Of a stretch of 64,000 bases of DNA, positions 44,408-52,780 are shown in pieces (positions within the stretch are counted from its first letter, which is position 1; each line of letters begins with the position of its first letter). Source of the DNA: Paeniroseomonas aquatica (GTDB lineage Bacteria > Pseudomonadota > Alphaproteobacteria > Acetobacterales > Acetobacteraceae); contig NZ_JAUFPN010000020.1 in the NCBI RefSeq assembly GCF_030409335.1, positions 58,810 through 122,809 on the forward strand, read 5' to 3'. The translations under genes and the position numbers were made by a program. The notes under the pieces were generated by a model that was not told the origin of the DNA, ran no database searches, and saw only the letters and a list, made by a program, of their open reading frames with translations.

Positions 44408-45385
44408 ATGGTCACGCGACGTGGGATGCTGACCGCGGCCGGCCTGCTGGCAATGCCGCGGCTGGCGCGGGCCGCCTTCCCGGACCGCCCGGTGCGGCTG
44501 GTGGTGCCCTTCGGCGCCGGCGGCAACCTCGACACCCTGGCCCGGCTGGTGGCGCCTGGGATGTCGGAGCGCCTCGGCGGCCAGCCGGTGGTGATCGAGA
44601 ACCGGCCGGGCGCCGGCGGCAACCTCGGCGCCGAACTCGTCGCCACCGCGGCGCCGGACGGTTATTCGGTGCTGGTCGGCTCCAACGGCGGGCTGGTGAC
44701 CAACCCGATGCTCATGGCCCGGATGCCCTACGACGCGGCGCGCGCCTTCGCCCCCATCGGCCTCGGCTTCCGCACGCCGAACGTGCTGGTGGTCGGCCCG
44801 AAGCTGCCGGTCGCCTCGCTGGCCGAATTCATCGCCTATGCCAAGGCGCGGCCAGGCCGGGTGACCTGCGCCTCGGCCGGGACCGGCACCACCAACCACC
44901 TGCTGATCGAGCTGCTGAACGCGGCGACCGGCATGGGCATGGTGCATGTCCCCTACCGCGCCAGCGGCGCGTCGCTGGCCGACCTGCTCTCCGGCGCGCT
45001 GACGGCCTCGATGGACCAGATCACCACGGCGCTGCCGCAGCACCGCGACGGGGCGCTGCGCATCCTCGGGATCGGGCTCGGCCAGCGGGCGCCGCTGCTG
45101 CCGGAGGTGCCGACCTTCGCCGAGGTCGGGCTGCAGGATGGCGGGCTGGTCTCCTTCATCGGCCTGCTGGTGCCGGCGGCGACGCCGGAGGAGCCCCGCC
45201 GGCGGCTGCAGCAGGCCTTCGCCGGGGCGCTGGCGGACCCGGCGCTGCAGGCCCGGGTCGAGGCCATCGGCAACCTGCTGGCGACGCCGGCGGAGCGGAC
45301 GCCCGAGGGCTTCGCGGCGCTCATCGAGCGCGAGCGGCTGCTGTCCCGCCGCGCCATCGACCTGGCCGGATTGAAGCCGGAGTAG
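44408..45385 (+). CDS. Bug-family tripartite tricarboxylate receptor
   Basis: A 325-residue periplasmic receptor. The Tat-like leader MVTRRGMLTAAGLLAMPRLA is followed by AAFPDRPVRLVVPFGAGGNLD, IENRPGAGGNLGAELV, CASAGTGTTNHLL and PEVPTFAEVGLQDGG. Start at ATG 44408 is preferred: the AGGGAGG ribosome-binding site touches ATG 44402 but is 6 bases from ATG 44408. First of a plus-strand set with ferredoxin and MmgE/PrpD genes; no permease nearby. Confidence 0.92.
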   Translation: MVTRRGMLTAAGLLAMPRLARAAFPDRPVRLVVPFGAGGNLDTLARLVAPGMSERLGGQPVVIENRPGAGGNLGAELVATAAPDGYSVLVGSNGGLVTNPMLMARMPYDAARAFAPIGLGFRTPNVLVVGPKLPVASLAEFIAYAKARPGRVTCASAGTGTTNHLLIELLNAATGMGMVHVPYRASGASLADLLSGALTASMDQITTALPQHRDGALRILGIGLGQRAPLLPEVPTFAEVGLQDGGLVSFIGLLVPAATPEEPRRRLQQAFAGALADPALQARVEAIGNLLATPAERTPEGFAALIERERLLSRRAIDLAGLKPE

Positions 45386-45424
45386 CCCGCGGGCAGGATG
45401 GCGGCCGGTTTGAGGGAGCAGGGC

Positions 45425-45748
45425 ATGCCGTCGATCACCTTCGTGCAGCCGGACGGGACGCGCCGGGCGCTGGAGGCCGGGGACGAACCGACCGTCATGC
45501 ATGTGGCCATCCGCGCCGACGTGGCCGGGCTGCCGGCCGAATGCGGCGGCCAGCTCGCCTGCGCCACCTGCATGGTCGACGTGCCCGAGGATTGGGTGGC
45601 GCGGCTGCCGCCCGCCGGCCCGGACGAGCGCGACATGATCGAGGATACCATCGGCTCCGTCCCCGCGGGCCGCCGGCTGTGCTGCCAGATCCCGGTGACG
45701 CCGGCGCTCGACGGGCTGGTGCTGCGGGTGCCGGCGACGCAGGGCTGA
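45425..45748 (+). CDS. 2Fe-2S ferredoxin (adrenodoxin/thioredoxin-like ISC type)
   Basis: A 107-residue electron carrier. The cluster ligands are in ECGGQLACATCMV (C-x5-C-x2-C) plus the fourth Cys in RRLCCQIPV, the adrenodoxin-type layout used by P450 and Rieske oxygenase systems. Start ATG 45425 has GGGAG at 7 bases; the upstream GTG/ATG frame is less suitable. No oxygenase or ferredoxin reductase lies beside it, so its partner is elsewhere. Five bases separate it from the MmgE/PrpD gene. Confidence 0.9.
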   Translation: MPSITFVQPDGTRRALEAGDEPTVMHVAIRADVAGLPAECGGQLACATCMVDVPEDWVARLPPAGPDERDMIEDTIGSVPAGRRLCCQIPVTPALDGLVLRVPATQG

Positions 45749-45753
45749 CCGGG

Positions 45754-47148
45754 ATGGATGCCGCCCCGCCCCTGCTGGCGCATGCGACGCGCGACCTCGC
45801 GGCCTTCGCCGCCGGGCTGGACTTCGAGGCGATCCCCGCCGCGGTGATCGCCCAGGTGAAGCTCTCGCTGCTGGATGGCATCGGCGTCTGCCTGCATGGC
45901 GCCACCCTGCCCTGGACGCGGCAGGTGCAGGCCCTGGCGCTGGCCGAGGGGGCGACACCGGCCGCGACGCTCTGGGGGACCGGCCGGCGCGGCTCCTGGG
46001 CCCAGGCGGCGCTGGTCAACGGCACTGCGGGACATGGCTTCGAGATGGATGACATCCACAAGGAAAGCATCCTGCACCCGAACTCGCTGACCACGCCGGT
46101 CGCCCTGGGCTTCGCCGAGATGCGCGGCGGGCTGCCGGGCCGCGACCTGCTGACCGCGATCGTCGCCGGCTACGAGACCGGCACCCGGGTCGGCAATGCC
46201 GCGACCATGGCGCTGTTCCTCAACGGCTTCCACCCGCAGGGCACCAGCGGGGTGTTCTGCGCCGCCGCCGCGGCCGGGCGGCTGCTCGGCCTCGATGCGG
46301 CGCGGATGCGGCATGGCCTCGGCATCGCCGGCTCCATGGGCGCCGGGCTGATGGCGGCGCAGGAAGGCGCCATGGTCAAGCGCCTGCATGCCGGGCGCGC
46401 GGCCGAGAGCGGCGTCCGCGCCGCGCTGCTGGCCGAGGCCGGCTTCACCGGCATTTCGGACGTGCTGGAGGCGCCCTATGGCGGCTTCCTCTCGGCCCTC
46501 GCCCGCACCCCGGCGGCGGCGAGGCTGACCGCCGGCCTGGGCGAGGATTGGGAGACCGCAAAGACCGGCTTCAAGATGTACCCCTCGGTCACCTCGATCC
46601 ACAGCGCCCTCGACGCCCTGCGCCATGTCATGGCGGAGGCGAAGCTCGCGGCCGCCGACATCGCGCGGATCGAGGTCGGGGTCGGCCACATGACGCATGT
46701 GCATACCGCCTGGCCCTACCGGCCGGCTGGCGTCACCGCGGCGCAGATGAACATCTTCTTCGGCCTGGCGGTGACCGCGCTGCACGGCGCGCCGACCGCC
46801 GGCTTCTACCGCGAGGCGTACCTGGCCGACCCCGCCATCCTCGGCTTCATCCCGCGCATCGCGGTGACCGAGGACGCGGAGCTCGAGGCCATGGGCGCCC
46901 CCTTCCGCCATGCCTGCCGCATGGTCGTCCATGCCCGGGACGGCGGGGTCCACCGGCACGAGGTGCTGCACCGCCGCGCCAGCCCGGAGAACCCGGTGTC
47001 CCCGGCCGAGGTGGAAGCGAAGTTCCGCGCCAATGTCGCGGGGATGCTGGATGCGGCCGCAACCGGACGGGTGGTGGCGCTGGTCGCGGGGCTCGAGACG
47101 CTGGCAAGCAGCACCGAGCTGACGGAACTGCTCGCCCGCGCCGGGTGA
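45754..47148 (+). CDS. MmgE/PrpD family protein
   Basis: A 464-residue member of the 2-methylcitrate dehydratase/cis-aconitate decarboxylase/iminodisuccinate epimerase family. Landmarks: SLLDGIGVCLHGA, NGTAGHGFEMDDIHKESILHP (active-site Asp/His region), MVKRLHAGRAAESG with the conserved Lys/His, and KMYPSVTSIHSALDAL. No prpB/prpC nearby, so methylcitrate-cycle membership is not supported. Likely isomerises or dehydrates a carboxylic acid imported via the adjacent Bug receptor. Confidence 0.9.
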   Translation: MDAAPPLLAHATRDLAAFAAGLDFEAIPAAVIAQVKLSLLDGIGVCLHGATLPWTRQVQALALAEGATPAATLWGTGRRGSWAQAALVNGTAGHGFEMDDIHKESILHPNSLTTPVALGFAEMRGGLPGRDLLTAIVAGYETGTRVGNAATMALFLNGFHPQGTSGVFCAAAAAGRLLGLDAARMRHGLGIAGSMGAGLMAAQEGAMVKRLHAGRAAESGVRAALLAEAGFTGISDVLEAPYGGFLSALARTPAAARLTAGLGEDWETAKTGFKMYPSVTSIHSALDALRHVMAEAKLAAADIARIEVGVGHMTHVHTAWPYRPAGVTAAQMNIFFGLAVTALHGAPTAGFYREAYLADPAILGFIPRIAVTEDAELEAMGAPFRHACRMVVHARDGGVHRHEVLHRRASPENPVSPAEVEAKFRANVAGMLDAAATGRVVALVAGLETLASSTELTELLARAG

Positions 47149-47205
47149 GGCGGCCGGGCTCGGCAGGCCGAATCCTGGCCGCATCCGGCCGAGGGTCCAC
47201 CGGGG

Positions 47206-47373
47206 ATGGGCTTCGCCGTCCATGGGGCCCGCCATGCCGTCGGTGACGAGCGTCTGGTGCTGCTCCGCCGCGAGGGCCTGGCCGGCGCCGAGATCCCCGC
47301 CCATCGCCCGGTCAGACGGCATCCCGGGGACGCTCCCCAGGAAGGAGCGATGCCTTCTCCGGGATGGGCCTGA
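47206..47373 (+). CDS. Small hypothetical open frame
   Basis: A 55-codon frame starting MGFAVHGARHAVGDERLVLL and ending PSPGWA, with GAGGG 10 bases upstream. It has no recognisable domain. The gap it occupies is otherwise empty. It may be chance or a remnant of a larger gene. Confidence 0.15.
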   Translation: MGFAVHGARHAVGDERLVLLRREGLAGAEIPAHRPVRRHPGDAPQEGAMPSPGWA

Positions 47374-47409
47374 GGCGGGCCGTCGGTTAGCCGAAGCTTA
47401 TCAAACTCA

Positions 47410-47436
47410 TTGCGGTTTATTATCGTTTGGTTTACG
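47410..47436 (+). promoter_or_regulatory. Bipartite motif TTGCGGTTT-N11-GTTTACG (RTX leader)
   Basis: The same two blocks with the same 11-base spacer occur before the dGTPase gene (54616-54642). TTGCGG and TACG are 17 bases apart, a -35/-10-like spacing. The motif ends 33 bases before the RTX ATG. Confidence 0.4.
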
Positions 47437-47447
47437 GTTCGTAAACC
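47429..47447. promoter_or_regulatory. Inverted repeat GGTTTACG-GTT-CGTAAACC (operator candidate)
   Basis: Perfect 8-bp arms around a 3-base centre, overlapping the right half of the bipartite motif and ending 22 bases before the RTX ATG. Its position over a putative -10 suits a repressor or activator site. Confidence 0.4.
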
Positions 47448-47469
47448 CTATCAACAGCAGGTTGTGTCC

Positions 47470-50252
47470 ATGGCCCTCGCCCCGCGCAAGACTCTGAACG
47501 GCACATCCGGATCGGATTGGATCGATGTCGGGTCGCAGCTGGCGGCCCCAGGCGACAGCAGCAACGTCTTCGCCGGTACCGGCAATGACGGGGTCTGGGG
47601 CGGCGCCGGCAGCGACTGGCTGCATGGCGGGCTGGGCAATGACCAGCTCTGGGGCAATGGCGGCGACGACTACCTCTATGGCGAGGACGGCAACGACCAG
47701 CTCTACGGCGGCGACGGCAACGACACGCTGGACGGCGGCGGCGGCGACGACATGGCCTTCGGCGGTGTCGGCAACGACCGCCTGCTGCTCGGCGACGGCA
47801 ACAATCAGGGCTACGGCGATGCCGGCGCCGACACCATCACCGGCGGCGCCGGCCGCGACAGCCTCTACGGCGGCGACGGCAACGACAGCCTGAGCGGCGG
47901 CCTTGGCGACGACCAGCTGGACGGCGGGGCGGGCGAGGACCGGCTCGACGCCGGCGCAGGCAACAACACCGCCTGGGGCGGCATCGGCAACGACACCATC
48001 AACGCTGGCGCCGGCGACGACATCCTGGCCGGCGACGACGGCGATGATTCGATCGCGGCCGGCGCCGGCAACAACAACGTCACCGGCGGGGCGGGCCAGG
48101 ACCGGATCATCGCCGGGTCCGGCAACGACACCATCGGTGGCGGCGACGGCGACGACTGGATCAGTGCCGGCAACGGGGTCAACGTCATCTGGGCCGGCAG
48201 CGGCAACGACAGCGTCGCCGCCGGCACCGGCAGCGACAGCATCACCGGCGATGCCGGCAACGACAGCATCAGCGCGGGTGACGGCAACAACTCCGTCTAC
48301 GGCGGCCTGGGCGACGACATCCTCACCACGGGGTCGGGGATCGACCTCATCACCGGCGACGACGGCGCCGACTGGATATCGGCCGGTGCCGGCAACGACA
48401 CGGTCTACGCCGGCCAGGGCGGCGACAGCGTGCTCGCGGGCGGCGGCAACGACCTGGTCACGGGCGACGGCGGCGATGACCTGATCGACGCCGGAGCCGG
48501 CAGCGACACGGTCTGGGCTGGCGACGGCAACGACACCGTGGTCTACAGCCGGGCCGCCAATGGCGGCGCCGCCGACCTCGCCGATGGCGGCTCCGGCTTC
48601 GACACCCTGCGCCTGGAGCTGACCAGGGCGGAGTGGGCCTCGGCCTCGGTGCAGGGCGATATCGCCCGCTATGCGGCCTTCCTGGCCAGCCCGAACGCGG
48701 CCTGGCAGAGCTTCACCTTCAGCACCTTCGGGCTGACCGCCGCCGGTTTCGAGAGCGGCGTCGTTAGGGTGGACGGGACCGACCTGTCGGTCGCGGATGA
48801 CGCGGTGACCGCCCGGGACGATCTCTTCACCCTGGGCGAGGATTCCCTGCCCATCAGCGGCAACGTGGTCGGAAACGATACCATCCCCGACCTCGTCGCC
48901 AGCGTGCTGCTGACCACGCCGCTGCCGGCGGGCAAGGGCACGCTCGCCCTGAACACCACCAGCGGCAGCTTCACCTATGACCCCGGCCTCGCCTTCCAGT
49001 ATCTGGCGGTGGGCGAGCTCGCCCATGTCGCTTTCAGCTACCGGGTGACCGATGCCGATGGCGACTTCGGCAACGCCACCGTCGACCTGACCATCGCCGG
49101 CGCCAATGACGGGCCGGCCTTGTCGGCCAGTGCGACCGACCGGATCTCGGCCGCGCTGGTCGAGACCAATGCCGGGCTGACCGCCTCGGGCAGCCTGACC
49201 TTGGGCGACGCCGATGTCACGGATGTGGTCGCCGCTGCGGTGACCGTGCTCCACGTAACCCAGGGCGCCGCCCTGCTGCCGGCCGGGCTGAGCCCGGTGC
49301 AGCTGCTGGGCTTCATGACCGCCGGCTCCACCGATACGGCGGCGACCGCCGGCGGCAAGATCAACTGGCCTTTAATTCCGGCACCGAGGCCTTCAACTTC
49401 CTGGCCCGGAACCAGGTGCTCGAACTCGCCTATACGGTCACCGTCGACGACCACCATGGCGGCACCGCCAGCCAGGTGGTCACCGTCACCGTCACCGGTA
49501 CCAACGACGCGCCGGTGGCCAGCGGCGCGGTCGGGAGGGCGACCAACGAAGACACGGCGATCACCATCAACGGGCTCGCCGCCTTCACCGATGCGGACGG
49601 CGACCCCCTGACCATCACCGCCCTTTCGGATGCCGATCCCGGCAAGGCAGGCAACCAGACCGCCCTGGGCGCGACGATCAGCCTCATCGGCGGCCAGATC
49701 CACTACGATCCCACCACCTCGGCCCAGCTTCAGGCGCTAAACAACGGCCAGAGCGGCAACGACAGCTTCTCCTACACCGTGAGTGACGGCGCAGGCGGCC
49801 AGGCCACGGGGACGGTCGGCGTGGCCCTATCCGGCGTCACCGACGTGGTTCCGGGATTCGAGGGGAAGACCATCGGCTATACCTACCTCTTCCCGGCCAT
49901 CTCGGATGCCTACGGGAACACCGCCAGGGATGTCACCGTCGGCGCGGGTATCGAGCTCGCATCCATCAATCCGGATTCCAATATCGGCTCGATGGATATC
50001 AGCAATGACCATGTGCTGGTCACCTTCAACAACCCCGTGGGCTGGAATGCCGCATCCTTCAATGGCTTCCGGCTTGCCGACAAGTTCGGCACGGTCAGCG
50101 ACATCGCCGGCGTCACCCTTCTGCAGAACGGGAACAATGCCGGCCTCGACGCCACGGACATCAGCTTCGATGCCAACAACATCTACCTCAACTGGCAGGG
50201 GCTGCAGTTCCAGGCCGGTGCCCAGGTCGAACTCGGCATCGTCTTCGCTTAG
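47470..50252 (+). pseudogene. Large RTX/VCBS-type surface or secreted protein, interrupted by a frameshift
   Basis: Residues about 30-370 are calcium-binding RTX nonapeptide repeats (GGxGxDxLx, e.g. [16 protein letters not shown]). VCBS/cadherin-like modules follow ([32 protein letters not shown]). After GGKINW at about 49368 the family continuation [21 protein letters not shown] is in another frame from base 49371. A single missing G (TGGCC where TGGGCC would give W-A-F-N) explains the shift. Undamaged, the product would be about 926 residues, ending AQVELGIVFA; as given, translation stops at 49611 after about 80 foreign residues. Start is ATG 47470 ([14 protein letters not shown]). No type I secretion genes are in the window. 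RTX repeats at the N-terminal side are unusual. Confidence 0.85.
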
Positions 50253-50259
50253 CAGGCCC

Positions 50260-50289
50260 GCTGCCGTCCGCGACGGGGCGGATGGCAGC
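50260..50289. terminator. Hairpin after the RTX gene
   Basis: GCTGCCGTCCGC (50260-50271) pairs with GCGGATGGCAGC (50278-50289) with one wobble pair and loop GACGGG, 8 bases after the stop codon and before the convergent cupin gene. Confidence 0.55.
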
Positions 50290-50350
50290 CAGGGGCGGCG
50301 GGCGCCGTGCCGCCGGGATGCGGTGCGAAGCGCAGCAGTGCGGCCGAGGG

Positions 50351-50860
50351 TCAGACCCTGGCGGCGGGGACCTGGCCGAAGACCGTCTCGGCCTCGATCT
50401 GCGCCACGTTCTCCGGCCGCGGGAAGGGCGCCGGCGGGGCCTCGCCCTCGGCGCGGGGGCGGCCGATGCGGGCGAAGAAGGTCTCGAGCCCGCCCGGCAG
50501 GATGATCCAGAGGAAGGTGAGCGGCCCGCTGCCGGTATTGTGGAAGCTGTGCGGCCGGTCGCGCGGGAAGAAGAAGCAGGTGCCGGGGCGCATCGGATGG
50601 ACGGCGCCCTCGACATGCGCCTCGCCCTCGCCGGCCTGGACCAGGATGACCTCCTCGTTGGCGTCGTGCAGGTGCTCCCGCACATGGCAGCCGGGGTCGA
50701 CCGTCTGGGTGCCCATGGCGAAGGGGGTCTCGGCCCCGGTCATGGCGCTGTCGAGGATACAGCGGACGAAGCCGTTGGCCGGCACCGGCTGCCAGAAGCT
50801 GCGGACCTCCTCTGGCTGCTGGATGACCAGTCGGGCGGGGATTGCTGCAGGATCGGGCAT
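50351..50860 (-). CDS. Cupin domain protein
   Basis: A 169-residue single cupin. Motif 1 is HVREHLHDANEEVILVQAGEG with its His/His/Glu metal ligands, and motif 2 is FFFPRDRPHSFHNTG with the second His. It probably binds a divalent metal and acts as a small-molecule isomerase, dioxygenase or sensor. Divergent from the DctP gene (112-base gap) and convergent with the RTX gene. Function not predictable. Confidence 0.88.
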   Translation of the reverse strand: MPDPAAIPARLVIQQPEEVRSFWQPVPANGFVRCILDSAMTGAETPFAMGTQTVDPGCHVREHLHDANEEVILVQAGEGEAHVEGAVHPMRPGTCFFFPRDRPHSFHNTGSGPLTFLWIILPGGLETFFARIGRPRAEGEAPPAPFPRPENVAQIEAETVFGQVPAARV

Positions 50861-50972
50861 GGGGGCTCCTCCCGGCGATCATTGGCCAGGCCGGGGGCCT
50901 GCCGCAAGCCTTGCGGTGGCGATACGGCCTGTGGAACGCTCCCGCCTGCCATGGAGGCCGGGAGACGGTGGA

Positions 50973-51953
50973 ATGCGGGACTGGATCAGGCGGGCCGCGG
51001 GCCTGGCCTTGGCCCTCGGGCTGGCGGCGCCGGCCGCGGCGCAGACGCGCTGGGTGATGGCGACGCCCTATGCCGAGAATTTCCACACCCTCAACATCCG
51101 GCAATTCATCGCCGAGGTGGAGCAGGCGACCGAGGGCCGGCTGGCGATCCAGCTGCATGCCAATGCCTCGCTGCTGCCGATGGCGCAGATCAAGCGGGGG
51201 GTGCAGACCGGCCAGGTGCAGCTGGGCGAGGTGCTGCTCTCGGCCTATGCCAACGAGGATCCCTTCTTCGAGGTGGACGGCGTCCCCTTCCTCGCCTGGA
51301 CCTGGCCGCAGGCGGAGGCGCTGAACGCGGCGACCGAGCCCTATGTCCGCGCCCGGCTGGAGCGCCAGGGGCTGACCCTGCTCTACATGGTCCACTGGGA
51401 CGCCCAGGGCTTCTACGCCAAGACCGAAATCCGCAGCCTGGCCGACCTGCGCGGCACCCGCTTCCGGGCCTACAACACCGTCACCGCGCGGATGGCCGAG
51501 CTGATGGGGGCGACGCCGGTCACGGTGCAGGCGGCCGAGGTCTCCCAGGCCTTCGCCACCAACGTCATCCAGTCGATGTTCACCTCGGCGCAGACCGGGG
51601 TGAACGTCACCGCCTGGGACTTCACCCGCTACTGGTACAACGTCGGGGGCATGCGGACGCGGAACGCGGTCTTCGCCAATGCCCGGGCGCTGGCGGCGCT
51701 GGATCCGCCGAGCCGGGCGGCACTGCTGGCGGCAGCGGCCACCGCCGCGACCCGCGGCAAGGCCATGGCCCAGGCGGCCGAGGTCGCCATGGCCGACCGG
51801 CTGCGCAGCCAGGGCATGCAGCTGCCGCCGCCGGGCGAGGCCATGATGGCCGAGCTGAAGGCGATCGGCGAGACCCAGACCGCCGAATGGGTGCAGCGCG
51901 CCGGGCCGGAAGGCGTGGAGATGCTGGCCCGCTACCGCGCCGCGGCGCAGTAG
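50973..51953 (+). CDS. TRAP transporter DctP-family substrate-binding protein (second copy)
   Basis: A 326-residue receptor with a Sec signal (RRAAGLALALGLAAPAAA, cleavage near residue 22). The mature sequence is closely similar to the receptor at 13882-14865: both share RWVMATPYAE, IKRGVQTGQVQLGEVLLS, ARLERQGLTLL and GTRFRAYNT. GGGAG precedes ATG 50973. No DctQM nearby. It converges with the small lipoprotein gene. The pair probably arose by duplication and bind related ligands. Confidence 0.92.
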   Translation: MRDWIRRAAGLALALGLAAPAAAQTRWVMATPYAENFHTLNIRQFIAEVEQATEGRLAIQLHANASLLPMAQIKRGVQTGQVQLGEVLLSAYANEDPFFEVDGVPFLAWTWPQAEALNAATEPYVRARLERQGLTLLYMVHWDAQGFYAKTEIRSLADLRGTRFRAYNTVTARMAELMGATPVTVQAAEVSQAFATNVIQSMFTSAQTGVNVTAWDFTRYWYNVGGMRTRNAVFANARALAALDPPSRAALLAAAATAATRGKAMAQAAEVAMADRLRSQGMQLPPPGEAMMAELKAIGETQTAEWVQRAGPEGVEMLARYRAAAQ

Positions 51954-51974
51954 CGGCGCACCCGGCGGCTCGGC

Positions 51975-52235
51975 TCAGCGCCAGCCGCCACCATGGCCGT
52001 AGCCTCCCCCGTAGCCGCGGCCATAACCGCGGCCGTAGCCGCCGCCGTACCCCCCGCGGTAGCCACCGTAGCCGCCGCCGTAGCCCCCGCGATAGGGCGC
52101 CGCATAGGCGTAGCCGGGCCGGGCATAGCCGCCGCCGCGATAGCCATAGCCTCCGCCCGCCGGGTAGACGGCGCAGCCCGAGAGCGTGGCGGTGACGGCG
52201 ACCAGGGCGACGAGCTTCAGGATACGGCTGGTCAT
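51975..52235 (-). CDS. Gly/Tyr-rich small lipoprotein
   Basis: An 86-residue lipoprotein. Signal MTSRILKLVALVAVTATLSG ends at the lipidated Cys21 (lipobox LSGC). The mature part is almost entirely Gly, Tyr, Arg and Ala in repeats such as GGYGGGYGGYRGGYGGGYG, with no charged pairs or predicted fold. Such low-complexity lipoproteins are common in alphaproteobacteria, function unknown; adhesive or envelope roles are speculative. Convergent with the DctP gene (21-base gap). Confidence 0.8.
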   Translation of the reverse strand: MTSRILKLVALVAVTATLSGCAVYPAGGGYGYRGGGYARPGYAYAAPYRGGYGGGYGGYRGGYGGGYGRGYGRGYGGGYGHGGGWR

Positions 52236-52435
52236 GGCGACCTCCGCGGAGAAAGGGGGGATGGGGACGACAGGGCTTCCTCCGCGAGGACATTAACGCC
52301 GCAGGGCATGTCGCGGATGCGGCCCCGCCGTGCTGCTTTCAGGGCAGCCCCGCCGCCTTTGCGCCGCAGTTGCCGCCCCCCTCTTTCCCAGCGGCCGGGG
52401 CTGGCGCAGGATCGCGGGCAAAGGAGACGTCCCCC

Positions 52436-52780
52436 ATGGCAGCAGCCCCCCCATCCAGCCGGCGCGACCGGCTGATCCCGCATTTCCCCAAGCTCGTGCA
52501 GATGACCAACGAGGTCGCCTATGCCGATGTCTGGGAACGCAAGGCGATGGGCAAGCGCGACCGCAGCCTGATCACCGTCGCCGCGCTGATCGCCCTCGGC
52601 CGCGAGGAGCAGCTGGCCACCCACCTCCGCCGCGCGCTCGGCAATGGCGTGACGCGGGAGGAGATCGCCGAGGTGGTCACCCACATGGCGATCTACGCCG
52701 GCTGGCCGGCGGCGATGACCGGCGCGCAGATCGCCTGCGACGTCTACGAGGACATCGATTCCGGGAAGCCCGCGGCATGA
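52436..52780 (+). CDS. Carboxymuconolactone decarboxylase family protein (PcaC-like)
   Basis: A 114-residue CMD protein of PcaC size. YADVWERKAMGKRDRSLITVAALIALGREEQLATHLRRAL holds the family core with the His near LATH, and EEIAEVVTHMAIYAGWPAAM is the C-terminal helix. Start ATG 52436 follows AAGGAG. Its stop overlaps the next gene (ATGA). First gene of a three-gene operon with a 3-hydroxyisobutyrate-dehydrogenase-like enzyme and a lactonase; the set suggests lactone/acid degradation. Confidence 0.92.
   Translation: MAAAPPSSRRDRLIPHFPKLVQMTNEVAYADVWERKAMGKRDRSLITVAALIALGREEQLATHLRRALGNGVTREEIAEVVTHMAIYAGWPAAMTGAQIACDVYEDIDSGKPAA

Larger units (their letters stand above)
47149..47469. other. 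321-base intergenic region before the RTX gene
   Basis: The first 220 bases are GC-rich and contain only a doubtful 55-codon frame (47206-47373). The last 70 bases are strikingly AT-rich and carry the bipartite motif at 47410-47436 and an inverted repeat at 47429-47447, so they probably contain the RTX gene promoter. Confidence 0.6.

Noticed and set aside
47560..48560. Regularly spaced similar DNA units suggesting CRISPR or a tandem repeat array
   Set aside because: The periodicity is that of 27-base RTX nonapeptide codons in a coding frame; units are degenerate and no invariant repeat with unique spacers exists.
47407..49254. 615-codon minus-strand frame opposite the RTX repeats
   Set aside because: Regular Val/Ala/Gly pattern mirrors the RTX nonapeptide DNA repeats; no independent domain.
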